A DNA stretch of 64,000 nt, from assembly GCF_002217655.1 (NCBI RefSeq), contig NZ_NEWK01000001.1, forward strand, positions 258,001 through 322,000, given 5' to 3'. The translations under genes were made by a program, and so were the position numbers. The notes under the pieces are model-generated. The model saw only the letters and a program-made list of their open reading frames with translations. It searched no databases and was not told the origin of the DNA. The DNA is from Geobacillus thermocatenulatus (GTDB lineage Bacteria > Bacillota > Bacilli > Bacillales > Anoxybacillaceae). Below, piece by piece: positions 61,311 to 64,000 of the stretch (positions within the stretch are counted from its first letter, which is position 1; every line of letters begins with the position of its first letter).

Positions 61311-61406
61311 GTTCCCTCCTCACCATTTCCTAGTAATTTCATAGGTTTAATAAAAATATAAAGGAGCAACTTCCGTTTGTAAAATTGAAAAAATAGAAGC
61401 GATGGT
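61311..61406 (-). promoter_or_regulatory. probable promoter/operator of the sulfur operon
   Basis: The minus strand holds CCTA-N9-TAGG (about 61329-61345), a dyad with the T-N11-A spacing of LysR-type sites, just before the NifX-like gene and after the LysR gene. AT-rich boxes upstream could be -35/-10. Confidence 0.4.
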
Positions 61407-62315
61407 TCAAAAAATATGAAGATCTGTACAACGTTCTCCTGTATAATGGTCTAGTAAAAAACGAATCCATGCCTCCGTTGCGGGATGGCACGCTTCACTC
61501 GCAAATCGTCGTAAGATGCCGACGGTCAGCCCATGGGGAAAATCGGCAATTGACAGCGCCACCGTCCCTTTAGGGGGAGGGGTGACGGAGATTTTCGGTA
61601 CAACCGCGACGCCAAACGACGCATGGACGTAGTATTTTAGCGCCAACATATTGCTCACTTCGGTTTCATATAACGGTTGAATACCGCGTTCGATCAACTT
61701 TTTTTCCAAATGGCGCCGAAATGGGCAAGCAGCGCTTGTCACAAGGAGGCGCTCATAGGCTAAGTCGTGAAGATTGATCGATGAACGTTTGGCCAACGGG
61801 TGGGAAGAAGGAACAAGAAGCACGACATCCTCGGAAAACAATGGTTCAAAGCTTGCCCCTGTTAACGATTCCGGAGTTGCGCAAATGGCGATGTCAATGT
61901 CTCCTCGCTCGACCATGTCGACAAGCGTTTGGCTGCTGTGAATTTGGATATTGAACGAAATGGCAGGGTGCTTGTTCCGGAAAGCGCTCAGCCAGGCAGG
62001 CAAACGATAGCTGGCTGTCGGCTCCATTGCTCCGATGCGGATGACGCCTCCTTCGCCCTCGATGCATTCTTTCAAGGTTTTTTGCAAGTGCTCGAAGCTT
62101 TTTAGCAAAAACGCTCCTTTTTCGCTGAGCAATCGGCCTGCTTCGGTCAACTGAAACGATTTGCCCCGTTCGATGAGGGTGACGCCAAGCTCCGACTCCA
62201 AGTTTTTAATATGGGTGGTAACGGTTGATTGGGCATAGTTCAATTCTTCAGCTGCTCGTTGGAAGCTACGGTGTCTCACGACCGCTTGGAATGTTCGGAT
62301 GGTTCGTAAATCCAT
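61407..62315 (-). CDS. LysR family transcription regulator
   Basis: 302 residues. The LysR helix-turn-helix is clear (FQRAAEELNYAQSTVTTHIKNLE, residues 18-40), followed by the two-lobed effector domain (GVIRIGAMEPTASYRLPAWL). Its place between ssuE and the SsuD operon suggests control of sulfur scavenging, perhaps by O-acetylserine or sulfate-derived signals, as in CysL/Cbl-type regulators. ATG 62315 after AAGGAGG. Confidence 0.9.
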   Translation of the reverse strand: MDLRTIRTFQAVVRHRSFQRAAEELNYAQSTVTTHIKNLESELGVTLIERGKSFQLTEAGRLLSEKGAFLLKSFEHLQKTLKECIEGEGGVIRIGAMEPTASYRLPAWLSAFRNKHPAISFNIQIHSSQTLVDMVERGDIDIAICATPESLTGASFEPLFSEDVVLLVPSSHPLAKRSSINLHDLAYERLLVTSAACPFRRHLEKKLIERGIQPLYETEVSNMLALKYYVHASFGVAVVPKISVTPPPKGTVALSIADFPHGLTVGILRRFASEACHPATEAWIRFLLDHYTGERCTDLHIF

Positions 62316-62350
62316 CTTGTTTCCTCCTTGACGTTCTCTTTTTCCCTATA

Positions 62351-62384
62351 AAAAAGGCAGATTGTCCGACAGGGGGCAATCTGC
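62351..62384 (-). terminator. terminator after ssuE
   Basis: On the minus strand GCAGATTG pairs with CAATCTGC, followed by CTTTTTT. ssuE is therefore a separate transcript from the LysR gene. Confidence 0.85.
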
Positions 62385-62417
62385 TTGCACGATCAGGGTG
62401 AGTGGGTGAAATCGTTC

Positions 62418-62966
62418 TTACAACGAGCCGGAAACAGACAGATGAAGGGCGGAGCCCAATTCTGATAAGCTTTCATCAAGCCGGCGCTTCAATTCTTCAG
62501 GCAGCGAGTAGCCCCCTTCCGGAAGACGGGTGACCCATTGATCGACAGCGTAGACGCCGCCCAACAAGTAGCGCGCTCCCAAGGCGGACAGAACAGGTTT
62601 CAATCCGTAGTCTATCGCGAGCAAATGGGCAAGGGAGCCTCCGATGAACAACGGAAGGATGACTTTGTGCTGCAATCCCTTTTGCGGCAGCAAATCCAAG
62701 TACGCTTTCAATATTCCTGTGTAGGCGGCTTTGTAAACGGGACTGGCAATGATGACGCCTTGGGCCTTCTCTACTTTTTGGTTGGCGGCTGCAATGGCGG
62801 GGCTGTCAAAGCGAGCCCGCACCAAATCATCAGCCGGCAAATCGGCTACGTGAATTTGTTCGATGGCAAATCCCTTCTGCCGCAAAGCTCGTTCGGCATA
62901 CTCAATGAGTCCATTGAGGCGGGACGTGGACGATGGGTTTCCGTTGAGAATAACGATATTCAGCAT
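62418..62966 (-). CDS. ssuE: NAD(P)H-dependent FMN reductase
   Basis: 182 residues of the flavodoxin-like fold: NIVILNGNPSSTSRLNGLIE (phosphate loop), IIASPVYKAAYTGILKAYLD (flavin and dimer contact, with the SsuE-type Tyr in YKAAYTG), LPLFIGGSLAHLLAIDYGLK. Delivers FMNH2 to SsuD and the other monooxygenases of the cluster. ATG 62966 follows AGAGGAGAG. Confidence 0.93.
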   Translation of the reverse strand: MLNIVILNGNPSSTSRLNGLIEYAERALRQKGFAIEQIHVADLPADDLVRARFDSPAIAAANQKVEKAQGVIIASPVYKAAYTGILKAYLDLLPQKGLQHKVILPLFIGGSLAHLLAIDYGLKPVLSALGARYLLGGVYAVDQWVTRLPEGGYSLPEELKRRLDESLSELGSALHLSVSGSL

Positions 62967-63013
62967 GGAAACACTCTCCTCTATAATTCATATAGGAATA
63001 CTTGGTTTTTGTT

Positions 63014-63042
63014 ATCGTATCACGCGACAGATGATGTGTCAA
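63014..63042 (-). promoter_or_regulatory. ssuE promoter with nearby dyad
   Basis: On the minus strand TTGACA (63042-63037), 17-base spacer, TACGAT (63019-63014). Downstream, ATTCCTATATGAATTA (62998-62983) is an imperfect dyad resembling CymR-type cysteine-metabolism sites; that assignment is tentative. Confidence 0.6.
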
Positions 63043-63228
63043 TCGTCTTTTTGCCAATTTCTCCATCTTGTGTGCAAAACGGTGATGGACATCTGTGCGC
63101 TGGAATGCGGCACCCGTTTTTCCCCTTCCGTTTGGCGTGCGGCCGCTTTGGTGTGAAAGGGATTCCAAATCGCCATGCTTCAAGGTAAACTAAATAAGGA
63201 ATAATCACAGAGGAAGGGGACGCATAGG

Positions 63229-64000
63229 ATGCTCGGAGCCATTGAAGCGGGAGGCACGAAATTTGTCTGCGCCGTCGGCGATGAACACGGCAACATCCAT
63301 GAACGGGCGGTGTTTCCGACGACGACGCCGGAGGAGACGATGGCGCACGTCATCGATTTTTTCCGTCCGCACCGCATCGAGGCGATCGGCATCGGGTCGT
63401 TCGGTCCGATCGATTTGCGCCCGGACAGTCCAACGTATGGGTACATTACGAGCACGCCGAAACAGGCGTGGGCAAATTTCGATTTTGTCGGCGCGATGAA
63501 GCGGCATTTTCCGGTGCCGATCGGCTTTGACACGGATGTCAATGCGGCGGCGCTTGGCGAACAGCGCTGGGGGGCGGCGCGGGGGCTTGACAGCTGCCTG
63601 TACATGACGGTCGGCACCGGCATCGGCGTTGGGGCAATCGTCGAGGGCCGCTTGCTGCATGGGTTGCTCCATCCGGAGATGGGGCATATTTTGGTCCGCC
63701 GCCATCCGGATGACACGTTTGCCGGCGTCTGCCCGTACCATGGCGACTGCTTGGAAGGGATGGCGTCCGGCCCGGCGATTGAGCGGCGCTGGGGGAAAAA
63801 GGGGGCGGAGTTGGCGGACCGCCATGAAGTATGGGAGTTGGAAGCCTTTTATCTTGCCCAGGCGATCACCAACTACATCCTTGTTTTATCACCGAAAAAG
63901 GTGATCACGGGCGGAGGCGTCATGAAGCAGACACACGTGTTGCCGCTTGTGCGCCGCCATGTGCAGAAATGGCTGGGCGGCTACATTCGGCATGAAGCGA
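63229..64000 (+). CDS. ROK family sugar kinase (fructokinase type), 5' part
   Basis: Starts MLGAIEAGGTKFVCAVGDEH at ATG 63229 behind GAGGAAGGGG and is still open at the window end (257 residues; the family is near 290-300). ROK features: the ATP-binding DxGGT-like EAGGTKF, GSFGPIDL, TVGTGIGVGAIV and a zinc site (HPEMGHILVRRH, CPYHGDCLEG). The N-terminal EAGGTKF and zinc motif are those of Bacillus fructokinases such as GmuE/YdhR. Sugar specificity is inferred. Confidence 0.9.
   Translation, partial: MLGAIEAGGTKFVCAVGDEHGNIHERAVFPTTTPEETMAHVIDFFRPHRIEAIGIGSFGPIDLRPDSPTYGYITSTPKQAWANFDFVGAMKRHFPVPIGFDTDVNAAALGEQRWGAARGLDSCLYMTVGTGIGVGAIVEGRLLHGLLHPEMGHILVRRHPDDTFAGVCPYHGDCLEGMASGPAIERRWGKKGAELADRHEVWELEAFYLAQAITNYILVLSPKKVITGGGVMKQTHVLPLVRRHVQKWLGGYIRHEA

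Overview
The window looks like chromosome of a thermophilic Bacillaceae, most likely Geobacillus. The core genes have moderately high GC, Bacillus-type ribosome binding sites (GGAGG) are frequent, TTG and GTG starts are used, and the gene content (amaB-type carbamoylase, LadA-like flavin monooxygenase, rbsRKDACB, Bacillus-type arsR-acr3-arsC, YesM/YesN-type regulators) fits. Insertion sequences and AT-rich accessory islands break up this background.

Layout. 1-5.8 kb: the 3' part of a UDP-glucose dehydrogenase gene, an unusual transcription regulator, and an amidohydrolase operon (amaB, an M20D peptidase, a DUF3311 protein and a sodium:solute symporter that is cut off). 5.8-12.9 kb: a mobile-element graveyard. 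It holds an IS1634-like element carrying a precisely inserted 259-bp MITE, an AT-rich island with an MFS transporter and the stub of a flavoprotein gene, pieces of other ISs, and an IS6-like element sitting with 8-bp duplications inside a TniB/ExeA-type ATPase gene. 13-21 kb: a PIN protein with a small partner, VanZ, then the complete ribose operon with a perfect palindromic operator and a near-identical second copy inside rbsK. 21-25.5 kb: a DUF1360 protein, the arsenic resistance operon, a DUF4275 protein and a Gfo/Idh oxidoreductase. 25.7-27.5 kb: three AT-rich genes of unknown function and IS remnants. 27.6-32.5 kb: E2, E1-alpha and E1-beta of a 2-oxo acid dehydrogenase without E3, followed by a GlcD-type FAD oxidase. 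33-36.1 kb (minus strand): metE under a cobalamin riboswitch plus terminator, with an overlapping thioesterase gene. 36.3-39.2 kb: an AT-rich cassette of two tiny peptides sharing the motif VVAPGK, a two-helix membrane protein, a MacB-type ABC exporter and a second small membrane protein. 40-42.4 kb: RpiR regulator divergent from a GH4 6-phospho-beta-glucosidase. 42.6-43.3 kb: a coiled-coil protein built from 60-bp tandem repeats. 43.5-51.2 kb: a membrane-anchored sugar-binding protein, sensor kinase and AraC-type response regulator next to a CUT1 sugar ABC transporter. 52.5-63 kb: a large organosulfur scavenging cluster (three LLM flavin monooxygenases, an acyl-CoA-dehydrogenase-like monooxygenase, metNIQ, a broken ssuA, a NifX-like protein, a LysR regulator and ssuE). 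The window ends inside a ROK-family sugar kinase gene.

The most interesting item is the two-peptide/ABC cassette at 36.3-39.2 kb. It looks like an undescribed secreted-peptide (bacteriocin-like) system: tandem precursors with a conserved leader-like motif, a probable immunity protein and a dedicated exporter without a leader-peptidase domain, flanked on the right by IS remnants. Other points of note are the nested MITE with a highly structured interior, the IS-truncated flavoprotein gene beside an MFS exporter, the intragenic copy of the rbs operator, and the sulfur cluster.

All calls are from reading the sequence; family names rest on recalled motifs and no database search was run.
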